A DNA stretch of 43,304 bases from a virus (IMGVR_UViG_3300015195_000011:1-43304); one strand, 5' to 3'; numbered from the stretch's first letter, positions 6,936 to 15,156 are shown. Made by a program: numbers and translations. The notes: generated by a model not told the origin, from the letters alone.

Positions 6936-7344
6936 GTCTTTTGGCGTCACGATCGCAGGCATTGATATAGCCTTGGAGAGCGTCTTCAAAGCCTCCGGTG
7001 ACTGGGCCGGGAGGGATAGTTCCACCGGTATTGCTGGTACTTTTGGGCAAGGCAGGGCAATGAGCCTGGGAGTAGACATACACCCGATGGGCAATGCCAG
7101 GATCGACAGGAGTAAGGAAAGCTTGTTCATATGATTGAAGTACTCGTTGCAGTCTATCCGTCTCTTTTTGGGTTGCCGCCCTTTGAGCTAGAACCGCCGT
7201 CGCAACAGCCTGAGCAGATTCCGATTCTAGCCGCGCCACCTCTGCCCTACCTGCCGCCCTACCAAAGTGAAATCCCGTGGTCACTAGACCTAGAATTATT
7301 GCTAGGGCGATACCCGCCTTGATGTAGAGAAGGTACGGAGTCAC
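6904..7344 (-). CDS. Rz: Rz-like inner-membrane spanin
   Basis: A 146-residue protein with an N-terminal signal-anchor helix (residues 5-28, IKAGIALAIILGLVTTGFHFG) and a periplasmic coiled coil (about residues 31-75), the topology of an i-spanin. Partnered with the lipoprotein encoded inside it, it would bridge the periplasm and fuse inner and outer membranes in the last lysis step. GTG start overlapping the upstream stop (GTGA). Identification rests on topology and on the nested Rz1 partner, because Rz sequences are poorly conserved. Confidence 0.8.
   Translation of the reverse strand: MTPYLLYIKAGIALAIILGLVTTGFHFGRAAGRAEVARLESESAQAVATAVLAQRAATQKETDRLQRVLQSYEQAFLTPVDPGIAHRVYVYSQAHCPALPKSTSNTGGTIPPGPVTGGFEDALQGYINACDRDAKRLNSLIEAWPR
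6924..7130 (-). CDS. Rz1: Rz1-like outer-membrane lipoprotein spanin, fully nested in Rz
   Basis: A 68-residue protein in a second frame of the i-spanin gene. It has a lipoprotein signal MNKLSLLLSILALPIGC, with the lipobox Cys at residue 17, followed by a short proline-rich mature part (14 prolines in the whole protein). Proline-rich, lipidated and embedded in the partner gene is the classic Rz1 pattern (lambda Rz/Rz1). The mature part would sit in the inner leaflet of the outer membrane and bind the C-terminus of the i-spanin. Confidence 0.85.
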   Translation of the reverse strand: MNKLSLLLSILALPIGCMSTPRLIALPCPKVPAIPVELSLPAQSPEALKTLSKAISMPAIVTPKDSTH

Positions 7345-7574
7345 GGCTTAGGCGGGCTGTCGGGAGGACCGTCAGAGGCTCGCCACATCCTCGACCATTG
7401 GCTTTTAAGCCATAGCATCAGCTCACCGATATGCAATAGCTTTGTGATGATCGAGCCGTGTTCGGCGCTATTTTGTCCTCGCATGCCCTCCATTGATGCC
7501 TCAGAGATCTCAAACCGCTCATGCATTTCCTTGCGCAATATCTCTACATCTTGCTTCGTCGCTGGGTCATTCAT
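7341..7574 (-). CDS. Small helical lysis-region protein
   Basis: A 77-residue protein, MNDPATKQDVEILRKEMHER at the start, with a helical stretch and an amphipathic or partly buried segment (LLHIGELMLWLKSQW), then a Pro-rich end. I start it at the ATG at 7574, preceded by AGGATC; the longer frame upstream runs through the previous gene. It lies between a membrane coiled-coil protein and the spanins. Function unknown. Confidence 0.6.
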   Translation of the reverse strand: MNDPATKQDVEILRKEMHERFEISEASMEGMRGQNSAEHGSIITKLLHIGELMLWLKSQWSRMWRASDGPPDSPPKP

Positions 7575-7581
7575 ACTGATC

Positions 7582-7941
7582 CTATCTAGTACGCCTCCTG
7601 GCATGGGGTGGAGCTTCGGCCTGTTCCTGAATTTTCTCACGCCAATCGCGCTGGCGGTTAACCTCTTCGGCAATGTCATCAATGGTGCGATTCATCACAG
7701 CTAGTTGCGTGTTCATCTTTTGCAGGAGGTCTCTATCCTGAGCATGCTCAAGCTGTAGATCGGTAATCGATTCTTGGTGCCGGTCGAGCTTGACTTGTGC
7801 TTTACCCACATAGCCGATACCTGCAGCAAGCGCGCCAATCGCAAGCCACAAAGTGGTCGGGGTGAGACGGCCTCTGAGCCAGCGCGGCAGCCAGGCAAGG
7901 CCGACCCGCTCATAGACCCCGGTTGTTTCATGCTCGTCCAT
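7582..7941 (-). CDS. Membrane coiled-coil protein of the lysis region
   Basis: A 119-residue protein with one transmembrane helix (LTPTTLWLAIGALAAGIGYVG, about residues 27-46). A long coiled coil follows (HQESITDLQLEHAQDRDLLQ onward) and then a basic tail. The topology suggests a membrane-anchored helper of lysis, but no family is recognised. Its start overlaps the end of the interrupted gene 7928-8143 by 14 bases, so the two were made to be co-translated. Confidence 0.6.
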   Translation of the reverse strand: MDEHETTGVYERVGLAWLPRWLRGRLTPTTLWLAIGALAAGIGYVGKAQVKLDRHQESITDLQLEHAQDRDLLQKMNTQLAVMNRTIDDIAEEVNRQRDWREKIQEQAEAPPHARRRTR

Positions 7942-8143
7942 CGAGTGTCGGATGCGCGCCGGTCGCTTCCGCTATCGAGGTTGTGGCGGCGTGAACCTCG
8001 GCAATCTTGGTTGCTGCAACGTCCAGTTTGTCAGAGTTGGAGGCCGATACCTTGGCCTGTCTTAGCTGCAGGATGACGTTACCTAAAACACCTGCAAGGG
8101 TTGCAACCGAGGTTAATATTGCCGCTATGCCTTCGCCTGTGAT
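7928..8143 (-). pseudogene. Small membrane protein gene split by an HNH insertion
   Basis: The 71 codons read [21 protein letters not shown] at the start, one hydrophobic helix and then an Ala/Ser/Thr-rich tail. The first codon here is ATC, not ATG, although AGGAGAAG lies just before it. An in-frame TAG is upstream. The same opening with ATG (MTGEG) stands at 8742, right after the endolysin gene, on the other side of the HNH gene. Removing the insert between the two 18-nt copies restores one clean gene that overlaps the endolysin stop (ATGA). The gene is either inactive or starts at the rare codon ATC. A holin-like or other lysis accessory role is inferred from place and topology only. Confidence 0.6.
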
Positions 8144-8652
8144 GGGCTTCTCCTGCTATTGCGCTTATTGCGCGCCTGGATAGTTAATGACGCCCAACGG
8201 CAATTATTCGGCTCGTAGTCGCCGTCATTGTCGATGCGATCGATTTGAAGGCCGACAGGTTTTTCACCCATGTCAGCAAGAAAATTCTCAAATGTTTTCC
8301 ATCGATCACATACTTTTATGCCGCGACCGCCCCAATCGAGATATCGAATGTTTTTCGGGTTGTTGCATCTCGCTCGCATGTTTTGCCAACAGACATACGT
8401 TGGAGACTTCCCTTCTCGCATATGCCCCAGAGTATGTCCATGCGTAATGGTATGTCTGCCTGCAATCTCTTTTAAGTAGCATCCACATGAAGTGCTGTGA
8501 TTGCGACGCAGACTCTGAAGATCTACTATTCGTTCGGTGCCACAATCACATCTCGCTAGTACTTTCCGAAGTCGAGTCTTAGATTGAGCGTCTGCAAGAA
8601 CAGTCCAACGATTGAACCGGATTCCTGGCGTGATATGCTTTCGGATAGACAT
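8125..8652 (-). CDS. Homing-type HNH endonuclease with zinc ribbon
   Basis: A 175-residue protein. An N-terminal zinc ribbon (CDCG ... SCGC, about residues 38-62) is followed by the segment [14 protein letters not shown], then [20 protein letters not shown], and the nuclease core [17 protein letters not shown]. This is the same family as the product of 9510-10142. Such genes are mobile: they cut unoccupied alleles and are copied in by repair. I start at the ATG at 8652; the longer frame to 8742 reads through the copied target sequence. Its stop codon lies inside the second copy of the target repeat. Confidence 0.8.
   Translation of the reverse strand: MSIRKHITPGIRFNRWTVLADAQSKTRLRKVLARCDCGTERIVDLQSLRRNHSTSCGCYLKEIAGRHTITHGHTLGHMREGKSPTYVCWQNMRARCNNPKNIRYLDWGGRGIKVCDRWKTFENFLADMGEKPVGLQIDRIDNDGDYEPNNCRWASLTIQARNKRNSRRSPSQAKA
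8127..8144. repeat. Direct repeat, distal copy
   Basis: ATGCCTTCGCCTGTGATG. It differs from 8726-8743 by one base, at 8141. That base changes the target gene's start codon from ATG to ATC on the - strand. Confidence 0.85.
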
Positions 8653-8725
8653 TGGCTTTGCTCCACAAGGCTGATGTTTAGGGTGGCGCGGTGCTAGTAA
8701 CATCGCGTCACCCGAGTATATCATC

Positions 8726-8743
8726 ATGCCTTCGCCTGTCATG
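8726..8743. repeat. Direct repeat, proximal copy
   Basis: ATGCCTTCGCCTGTCATG. On the - strand it begins with the ATG that overlaps the endolysin stop and encodes MTGEG. Confidence 0.85.
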
Positions 8744-9152
8744 CCACACCTGTAAGAAGTATTTGCGCAAGCCCGTCATAACGTCTTGGCAGTAAATGAG
8801 CGGCGTCCGAGTCCAACAACTCATCGTGCGCGCCCTGCCAGTCTTTATGACCGATCGCTGTAAGACACTTGGTAAAATGCAGTAGTCCCGCTAGTCCGAC
8901 ATTGAAAGCCACTTCAATAAGAACTGATAGGCGCGCGTCATCAAGCCCACCCGCCCACCAATACGCTTTAAGAGTTCGGGCGAGATCTTGGGCTTGGGCG
9001 ATGAGTAATGCTTCAGCGGCGGTTTGGGTAATCCCCGCATCTACGTTAAATCCGTAGCCGAGAGTCTTATGTCCTGTCGTATCGATGTAGACATTTGCCC
9101 GAAAGCCTTCATTTACTTTAAGCCGAGGTACGACAATTTCTACCGCGCTCAC
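8739..9152 (-). CDS. GH24 (T4-type) endolysin, muramidase
   Basis: A 137-residue lysozyme that cuts the glycan chain of peptidoglycan. The catalytic signature is complete: E15, D24 and T30 are spaced 9 and 6 residues apart, as E11/D20/T26 are in T4 lysozyme, and lie within [20 protein letters not shown]. No signal peptide or anchor is seen, so it needs a holin to reach the periplasm. GTG start overlapping the preceding small membrane gene (GTGA). It is slightly shorter than T4 lysozyme (164). Confidence 0.88.
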   Translation of the reverse strand: MSAVEIVVPRLKVNEGFRANVYIDTTGHKTLGYGFNVDAGITQTAAEALLIAQAQDLARTLKAYWWAGGLDDARLSVLIEVAFNVGLAGLLHFTKCLTAIGHKDWQGAHDELLDSDAAHLLPRRYDGLAQILLTGVA

Positions 9153-9313
9153 GTCACTTTGCCGGCAATGAATCCGATCAGTACACCGAGAATGCCGGCG
9201 ATCCAGAGGTATGCAACACTGACCCGGATGGGCCAGTCGGGTTTAGTACCACGTGCTACTTGCTCTTCCAAGCGCTTGATCTCTTGGCTGACATCATCTT
9301 CGGGCGTCGTCAT
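9149..9313 (-). CDS. Small single-pass membrane protein (54 aa), holin candidate
   Basis: A 54-residue frame. A charged N-terminal half (TTPEDDVSQEIKRLEEQVA) is followed by one C-terminal transmembrane helix (VAYLWIAGILGVLIGFIAG). Its ATG overlaps the stop of the upstream gene (ATGA) and its stop overlaps the endolysin GTG. That tight coupling in a lysis cassette is strong evidence that it is real. The topology fits a pinholin, antiholin or T7-like class II holin; I cannot choose. Confidence 0.7.
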   Translation of the reverse strand: MTTPEDDVSQEIKRLEEQVARGTKPDWPIRVSVAYLWIAGILGVLIGFIAGKVT

Positions 9314-9456
9314 ACGAAGAATTCAGCAATCAAAAAGCATGCAAACGAGGCCCAGCCCAAGTTGACCTTACTTGATGGCACATTGATAGCGGCGAGAATT
9401 GCCAGCACCAGAGCTAGAATCAGAAAAAACACGTGACCGTTTAAGCCGATGTGCAT
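9310..9456 (-). CDS. Small two-helix membrane protein (48 aa), holin candidate
   Basis: A 48-residue frame. Two hydrophobic helices (VFFLILALVLAILAAINV and WASFACFLIAEFFV) are separated by a short polar turn. GGAG lies at a good distance before the ATG. It opens the lysis cassette and is coupled to the next gene (ATGA). Two helices, small size and position before an endolysin suggest a class II holin, by analogy. Confidence 0.7.
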   Translation of the reverse strand: MHIGLNGHVFFLILALVLAILAAINVPSSKVNLGWASFACFLIAEFFV

Positions 9457-9497
9457 TGAAGTCTCCTTAATTTTAAGAATTTGCAATGGTCTTACCG

Positions 9498-9503
9498 TAT
9501 AAT
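9498..9503 (+). promoter_or_regulatory. -10 box (TATAAT) six bases before the HNH start codon
   Basis: A perfect TATAAT ends six bases before the ATG at 9510, so transcription should begin at or next to the A of AUG (leaderless mRNA). No clear -35 is present at 16-18 bases. Confidence 0.5.
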
Positions 9504-9509
9504 TGCTGC

Positions 9510-10142
9510 ATGCGTAACATCATGGGTCAGAGATTCGGACGTCTCTTAGCCATCAATCCAATCATGGGCCTACGAGTACGCGGGTATCGCGTATGGCGTT
9601 GCGTTTGTAATTGTGGTGGCGTAAAGAATGTGCCACTAAATCACTTGCGTAATTCGCGAAGTGGAACGCGATCATGTGGTTGTCTTAGAAAAGATGTAGC
9701 TGCGTTGCTGAGTCTTGAGCGAAAACACAAGCATGGTATGTGTAATACCCAGACTTATCGAAGCTGGCGCAACATGAAAAACCGATGCATTTGTCCTTCC
9801 GCTAGGGACTACCCTAAATATGGTGGTCGTGGCATTAGCTTCTGCAAAAGATGGCAAACGTTCACCAACTTCCTTGCGGATATGGGCGAATGTCCACTTG
9901 GATATTCTTTAGAACGTATTGATGTAAATGGCGACTACAAGCCAAGCAATTGCAAATGGATTCCGTGGAAAGATCAGTACAACAATACCCGGCAAACCCG
10001 TGCTATAACCTGTTTTGGTGAAACACTTACTTTGGCGCAATGGGCGAAACGTACAGGCATCCATCGCAATACGATTGAAAATAGAATCAATAAAGGGTGG
10101 CCATTGGAAAAAGCATTGGGCCTACTCAGCTGTTCGCAATAA
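9510..10142 (+). CDS. HNH homing-type endonuclease on the opposite strand
   Basis: A 210-residue protein of the same family as the product of 8125-8652. It has an N-terminal zinc ribbon (CNCG ... SCGC), then YRSWRNMKNRCICP, YGGRGISFCKRWQTFTNFLA, the core LERIDVNGDYKPSNCKW, and an extra C-terminal helix-turn-helix (ETLTLAQWAKRTGIHRNTIE). It is read against the late operon, between the lysis genes and a tailspike gene, and its end overlaps the tailspike end by 17 bases. An ATG at 9486 is in frame but lies upstream of the -10 box, so I use 9510. Confidence 0.8.
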   Translation: MRNIMGQRFGRLLAINPIMGLRVRGYRVWRCVCNCGGVKNVPLNHLRNSRSGTRSCGCLRKDVAALLSLERKHKHGMCNTQTYRSWRNMKNRCICPSARDYPKYGGRGISFCKRWQTFTNFLADMGECPLGYSLERIDVNGDYKPSNCKWIPWKDQYNNTRQTRAITCFGETLTLAQWAKRTGIHRNTIENRINKGWPLEKALGLLSCSQ

Positions 10143-12135
10143 CTTTCCACGTCCCCGCACCCGCAGTGGTTGTGACCCAGATAAAAGTACCCGCGGCAGA
10201 TGGGGCACTGTTCCTAACCATATCGCCGACCGCCCAAGTACCCGCTACGGGTGCTGCAGTTCCTAACTGTTCGACTATCAAACCTGTTGCACCATTCACA
10301 ACACCTGCACCCGTCCCAGTGCCAAAGTTTGAGATGTCGTAGAAACTTCCCGTACATACACCGCTCGTCGTCAGGATCGCGGTGCCGGTGCCTTTCAAAC
10401 GGTTATTGGCGTATCTGACATCGATACAGCCGGTCTGCGAGACCACGGTGGCATTGCCGCCTGAGAGGAAATTACCGGTGACGAGTACTTCAGCGGCAGA
10501 TGCGTTATTGATGAGGAGCGGAATACAGGAGTTATCGCCGCCAAAACAGGTATTACCCGAGATAGTCACGCCGGCGACCAGGAAACCTCCCGTCTGTTGA
10601 GTCTCGATCTGTGAGAGGTGTCCGCCATTGATCGAGTTATTAGAAACAACCACTTCGTTACAGTTAACGCCTTGCGCAAAGACTAAAATGCAGCGCTGTG
10701 CAGTGGTCGTATTGAGTTGGGTAATGACGTTATTGGCAACCGTCACACCGGTTGAGTTGGTGACTCTGATCGCATCCCCGGTGGTATTGGTCGATGGCAT
10801 GCGGACCGTGTTACCTGAAACCACTGCTCCACCATTGACACCGGTCAGCAAAATACCCCAGTACTTAGTCATCCCTTCAATAATGTTGCCTTGGACTACA
10901 ATTGGAACGGAGCCTACCGAAGTTCCGCTGATGCCAATGCCACCGGGAGCGAGTGAGGTAGTCGTCGTTGTAATGCAGCAGTTATTGATGGTGTTACCAA
11001 TGATCTGCGTACCACCAGAGCCTGCACCGACAATATAGATCCCAGCACCTGAGTCTGTATTAGGCCCAGGCCCTGCCCAAGCCGAGATGTCTTGAATATG
11101 GTTGCCGATGAACTGGTTGTAAGACTCTCCGGCTGATGGGTAGTAGCCTAAAATACCGTAGCCGTTATGAGCCCCGATTCTGTTATTTGAGACAATGTTG
11201 TGAGTGGGGAGGAAGCCTGTGTACGGGTCCCATACCGCAATACCAAACTCGATCAGAGTCCCGCCAAAACAGAAATTCCCGGTGATGACGTTATAAGACG
11301 ATGAGGTAGCCGTCTTTGCTTCGCAGTAGACATCTGCACTCGTTTGGATCTGTCCGAGCGAGTCATGGATGTAGTTACCGCGTACGCTTGAGCGCGTGCA
11401 ATCGCTCATAAAGACACCGGCAAACTGCATGCCCTCAAACTCGCAATTCTCAACAAGGCAGTCGGTACAGAGCGTTAAGGAAATGCCTCCCGTCTTGGAT
11501 ACCGTACCGACTGAGGTCTGTCTGAAATGCGCGCCACTGATTGCGATATCCGTCTTACCGCTCGCAACGAACATATTGATATCGTGCCCAGCGGTGAGGA
11601 TCGTTGCGCCGTCTGAAAACCTGAAAGTCGAATGACTCACCATCGGTATAGCGGTCGTTATCAACGCAGTTAAACTGCCTGGAAAGATGTGTTCTCCGGG
11701 GATAGAGGCCCATGCTTGCAGGGCCGCGGTATCGTCGGTGATACCGTCAAGTACGGCCCCATATCGGCGAGGATCGCCCCAGATATAGCCATAGTTTGAG
11801 GGTGTAACGGTTGCTAGTACTTCAGCGGCACTTTGCGGCCAAACGACAGCGCCGACCGCTGCTGCGGTGAGAGCTAGAGGATCGTAATAATCAGCCGTCC
11901 ACAAAGTGACGGTATTGGATTGATCAAGTAAAACGAATTTGTAGGCACCGGTTCCCAGTCGTACAGTGGCGGTGCCGGTTGCATCCAACATGACCGGGTT
12001 GACGTTCGGTACTAAATTGTCCTTGTCGCTGTAGGTGCTTTTTGGGGTACTCGAGCCCGCAGCGAATGTATATAAAAGACCAAAGGGGGCCGCCGGCCAA
12101 CTAAAGACCGGATAGCCGAGAAACGGTGAACTCAT
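10126..12135 (-). CDS. Tailspike, right-handed beta-helix
   Basis: A 669-residue protein. The N-terminal part (residues 1-85) has GYPVFSWPAAPFGLLYTFAA and NPVMLDATGTATVRLGTGAY, a virion-attachment domain found in many podovirus tailspikes. Next is the hinge RRYGAVLDGITDDTAALQAW, typical of the entry into a pectate-lyase-like helix, and then many rungs of the NNVITG/ISGNT type through about residue 580. The last 80 residues form a trimer-tip-like region (VAGTWAVGDMVRNSAPSAAG). It probably binds and cuts a surface polysaccharide; the sugar cannot be told. Confidence 0.85.
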   Translation of the reverse strand: MSSPFLGYPVFSWPAAPFGLLYTFAAGSSTPKSTYSDKDNLVPNVNPVMLDATGTATVRLGTGAYKFVLLDQSNTVTLWTADYYDPLALTAAAVGAVVWPQSAAEVLATVTPSNYGYIWGDPRRYGAVLDGITDDTAALQAWASIPGEHIFPGSLTALITTAIPMVSHSTFRFSDGATILTAGHDINMFVASGKTDIAISGAHFRQTSVGTVSKTGGISLTLCTDCLVENCEFEGMQFAGVFMSDCTRSSVRGNYIHDSLGQIQTSADVYCEAKTATSSSYNVITGNFCFGGTLIEFGIAVWDPYTGFLPTHNIVSNNRIGAHNGYGILGYYPSAGESYNQFIGNHIQDISAWAGPGPNTDSGAGIYIVGAGSGGTQIIGNTINNCCITTTTTSLAPGGIGISGTSVGSVPIVVQGNIIEGMTKYWGILLTGVNGGAVVSGNTVRMPSTNTTGDAIRVTNSTGVTVANNVITQLNTTTAQRCILVFAQGVNCNEVVVSNNSINGGHLSQIETQQTGGFLVAGVTISGNTCFGGDNSCIPLLINNASAAEVLVTGNFLSGGNATVVSQTGCIDVRYANNRLKGTGTAILTTSGVCTGSFYDISNFGTGTGAGVVNGATGLIVEQLGTAAPVAGTWAVGDMVRNSAPSAAGTFIWVTTTAGAGTWKVIANS

Positions 12136-12144
12136 TTTAAAGCC

Positions 12145-13638
12145 TTATTTCTGATCCCACTGCAGCAGTGGTTGTTGACGCTGATCTATCAGCGGGAGAA
12201 GTTTGGCGGCCCCGAGAAGTCTCGGGGAAGACGGCGCTAGGAGTGGGGCGCCTTGGAGAGACTTCTGATAGAGCGGCGATGCGAGCGCAGAACGCGCCAG
12301 AGGTCTTGCGAGGATCGCACTAAGAGCCGCAGGGTGCGCCATACCAGCGGTAACCCCGAACAATGTATCAAGAACACCAAAGGGGCCAGAATCCCGTATC
12401 TTAGAAACGTCCTGCAGAGAGCGGTCGAAGTTCCCATAGGCGTCCGCTATCCTAGCAAGATCACCCGATAAGGGCACGCCCCTGTCCTTTTGTTTCCATA
12501 AATCTTTTGCAGATACGTTGGCACCATCCAAGGCATTCTCAACGCTATTGATCTTGGCAAGCTGCATCCGTGCATCGCGATACCGATTGATCAAGTCAGG
12601 TGCCACCGCACCTGTTTGCGAGAGTGTCTGTACGTATCTATCCAGCTGATTCTCGAGCGCATCGGCGACGCCGCGCTGTGCTTGACCCAAGGCATTCTTT
12701 TCCGGGTCGTAGATCTTCTGATTGGCGTTTGAGTCTTTGCGCAGCTGGCGGATTTTATTGACCGCATCCTTTGCATCGAATGAATCAATGCTCCCATAGC
12801 CCTCTTTGAGCGCCTGTATCTGGGGCGGGACGTCAAAGCCAAAACTACCCGATCCCGTACGGTCGGTCAGATTGCTGATGGCATTCTGATAGGTGGTATC
12901 GACGGGGATCTGTCCCAACCTTGAGACTTCTTTATAAACCGCGTTATGTGGAGCCTTTGCCTGGGTCATGCTCTGATCTGAGAAAGGCTCACTCTCTGGA
13001 ATGCCTATCTCGGCTTTAGCCGCACTATTAACAACCGGAGCATTTTTCTTTGACATGGATCGCTCGAGCTTGGCTGAGCCTGAAAGACTTTGTACCGCCC
13101 GGCCGAGAAAGCCGCCCCCGGCCTGTTCTGGGGTGAGGCGTAAACCTAGCTCGCCAGCCGCTGCCACGGCAGGATTTAGAGCAGGCATAGACTTAGGAAC
13201 ACTTGGAATCTTCGCTCCTAAGAGCAGCGGTAAGCCCTGCAGCGCGGTATTGACCCCTGCCCCAAGCATTGGGCTACCCGTAAGATCAGAGGCCTTCTGT
13301 CCTGCCCAGTCGGCCCCTTGGGCGTACTTCTGAAAGGGTAGTCCCAAGGTATCTGAGAGCGCCTGCCCGCCTTGCGTTCTAGGCTCATAGGTCAAGGCGT
13401 TCTGGACCTGCGAGACCCGCTCATCTGCGCTCATCTCACCGCCGAGGCCCTGTACAAGGCCTGCTAAACCAGAGATAGGCGCGGCAATGGCGCTTGAGCC
13501 AAACTTGGCAATTGTTTCCGGTACGGCTGCTAAGTAATCACTGACACCTAGCGGTTGCTTAATAGGGGGCGTAGTCGTTGGCCGTGATGCTTCAGCTTCA
13601 GCCCGTGCTCTAAATTCAAATTCTTCGTCTTCGCTCAT
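12145..13638 (-). CDS. DNA ejection (internal virion) protein
   Basis: A 497-residue protein, started at the ATG that overlaps the upstream stop (ATGA). It has an acidic head (MSEDEEFEFRARAEAEA), hydrophobic Ala/Gly-rich segments (GSSAIAAPISGLAGLVQGLG), and a long helical middle. Composition, size and position after the gp10-like gene and next to two similar genes match the P22-type set of ejection proteins (gp7, gp16, gp20). These leave the virion with the DNA and form a channel across the host envelope. Sequence alone does not say which one it is. Confidence 0.65.
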   Translation of the reverse strand: MSEDEEFEFRARAEAEASRPTTTPPIKQPLGVSDYLAAVPETIAKFGSSAIAAPISGLAGLVQGLGGEMSADERVSQVQNALTYEPRTQGGQALSDTLGLPFQKYAQGADWAGQKASDLTGSPMLGAGVNTALQGLPLLLGAKIPSVPKSMPALNPAVAAAGELGLRLTPEQAGGGFLGRAVQSLSGSAKLERSMSKKNAPVVNSAAKAEIGIPESEPFSDQSMTQAKAPHNAVYKEVSRLGQIPVDTTYQNAISNLTDRTGSGSFGFDVPPQIQALKEGYGSIDSFDAKDAVNKIRQLRKDSNANQKIYDPEKNALGQAQRGVADALENQLDRYVQTLSQTGAVAPDLINRYRDARMQLAKINSVENALDGANVSAKDLWKQKDRGVPLSGDLARIADAYGNFDRSLQDVSKIRDSGPFGVLDTLFGVTAGMAHPAALSAILARPLARSALASPLYQKSLQGAPLLAPSSPRLLGAAKLLPLIDQRQQPLLQWDQK

Positions 13639-15155
13639 TTTCCCTGAGCCGCCTTCCACGCTTGATAACGCGCTTCCTTAGCGGGATCATTGAACGGCCC
13701 AACCGTGTCTCCTCCCTGTACGCCGGTTGATTTCGCCATATCGGCAATGGTCATATGCGGATTTTTCGACTGCTGCAGGTTTAAGATATCATCCTGCGTG
13801 AAGGGGATCGCTTTGGCCATGCGCGCATTGATTGATTTGATCTGCTCGATTTGCGGTTGCGTAAGCCCCGGTAGCGTGAGCATGGATTCCAAGCCAGCTT
13901 CGGATATCTGGCGAATTTCCGCCATGCGCTGCAATTTGTTGATCTGCGTATCGCCGGGCTTCAATTCCACCTGATCCATCTGTGCGGTAAGAGAACCGGG
14001 AGGCATATTGCCCGCTGCCTCAATGGCAGCGAGGTTGCGTTTGACGCCCGAGACCATAATTGCATAGGACTTCGTATCTTCTCGGCTCACCTGATTATTG
14101 AGAGAGTTTTTCATGGAGGTCAAAATGCCCCCATGTTGTGGATTTGTTATGCCAAGCCACCCGGAATCAGTATTGATACCAAGCTTCATGAGATTTTCAG
14201 CAGACTTCGTTGCCTCATTACCGGCGAGCGTGATCTTCGCCACCGCAGCCTGTACGCGCCCCATGCCCATACCGGGCTTTGCCGCTTCCGGTGCTCCCAC
14301 ATTCATGCCGGTATCATGTCCAGGGATAATCCATTGTTTCTGTGTCGTGCCATCGGGCATGGGTACATCGACTAATTGCGGCTTGCGCTGTTCCGAGCCT
14401 TTCGCAGCCAATTCATCGCGCCGCAACTTGATTTCTTGTTGCTGATAGGGAGTCATCGAATCCGGTGAGCCCGCCACCATGTTGCCGCCCTGATAGGCCG
14501 CTTCGCCCGGCTTTAATATGCCGGTAAAACCACCGGTTGCAGGTTTACCGAGCCGGGCTTGAAGCATTCCCTCGTAATCTCTCGCGGCCGATTGTGCATT
14601 GGCCACGGTCAGATTCATAGGATCATCAGGATTCATACCACGGGCCGCCGCCCATTGATTCCACATCTGCTTCAATGTGGTATTTTTAGCAACCACGATG
14701 TTCGCTTGCGGATCTGCTTGGAGCCGCTGTGCAAGGTTGATCGGACCTTGTAACTGCAACCCCAATTGTTCCAACCGACTCGCTTCCGCTGCTTTTTGTG
14801 AAGTGAACGGATCGCGACCCGCGAGTAAATCCATTTTCTGATAAAGCGCATTGCGTCGAGTCGATATCACATCGCCTAATGGATCGTTACTTGGGGCAGA
14901 TTGTGCTGAGTCTGATTGTGCTGAGCTTGATTGTGTGCCGAGTGCGCCGATCTGATTGGCGGTATCGAGCACCATTGCCTGCTTTTGCATGACTTGCCGC
15001 AGTTGATCAATCGAGAGTTGCCCTTGCTCGAGATCTTGCTGCGCGCCCTGTACCCGATATGGCGCTAGGGCTTGTTGCTGCCCCATCTCTTGACCGATGG
15101 CAGCGGACCTTAAAAGATCCATGTTGGGCGAATGCGGGGCGTAGAAGTCGGCCAC
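13635..15155 (-). CDS. DNA ejection (internal virion) protein
   Basis: A 506-residue, Gln/Ala-rich helical protein (start MADFYAPHSPNMDLLRSAAI, then GQQQALAPYRVQGAQQDLEQ). A Ser/Ala/Gln linker stands near residue 80 (SSAQSDSAQSAPS). Lacking enzyme motifs and lying between two other ejection-type genes, it fits the second of the P22-like trio. Its stop overlaps the next start (ATGA). Confidence 0.65.
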   Translation of the reverse strand: MADFYAPHSPNMDLLRSAAIGQEMGQQQALAPYRVQGAQQDLEQGQLSIDQLRQVMQKQAMVLDTANQIGALGTQSSSAQSDSAQSAPSNDPLGDVISTRRNALYQKMDLLAGRDPFTSQKAAEASRLEQLGLQLQGPINLAQRLQADPQANIVVAKNTTLKQMWNQWAAARGMNPDDPMNLTVANAQSAARDYEGMLQARLGKPATGGFTGILKPGEAAYQGGNMVAGSPDSMTPYQQQEIKLRRDELAAKGSEQRKPQLVDVPMPDGTTQKQWIIPGHDTGMNVGAPEAAKPGMGMGRVQAAVAKITLAGNEATKSAENLMKLGINTDSGWLGITNPQHGGILTSMKNSLNNQVSREDTKSYAIMVSGVKRNLAAIEAAGNMPPGSLTAQMDQVELKPGDTQINKLQRMAEIRQISEAGLESMLTLPGLTQPQIEQIKSINARMAKAIPFTQDDILNLQQSKNPHMTIADMAKSTGVQGGDTVGPFNDPAKEARYQAWKAAQGK

Positions 15156-15156
15156 C

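Larger units (their letters stand above)
8127..8743 (-). mobile_element. HNH gene insertion flanked by 18-nt direct repeats
   Basis: The + strand sequences at 8127-8144 and 8726-8743 are ATGCCTTCGCCTGTGATG and ATGCCTTCGCCTGTCATG, 17 of 18 identical and 599 bases apart. Between them lie the HNH gene and only about 75 bases of leader. That leaves no room for a group I intron core, so this is a free-standing homing insertion with a duplicated target. Confidence 0.65.

Noticed and set aside
8125-8742. Group I intron carrying an HNH gene
   Set aside because: Only about 75 bases lie outside the HNH frame, too few for an intron core, and the second target copy is a full duplicate rather than a splice junction.
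10628-11038. + strand open frame of 136 codons
   Set aside because: Antisense to the beta-helix of the tailspike, with a low-complexity product.
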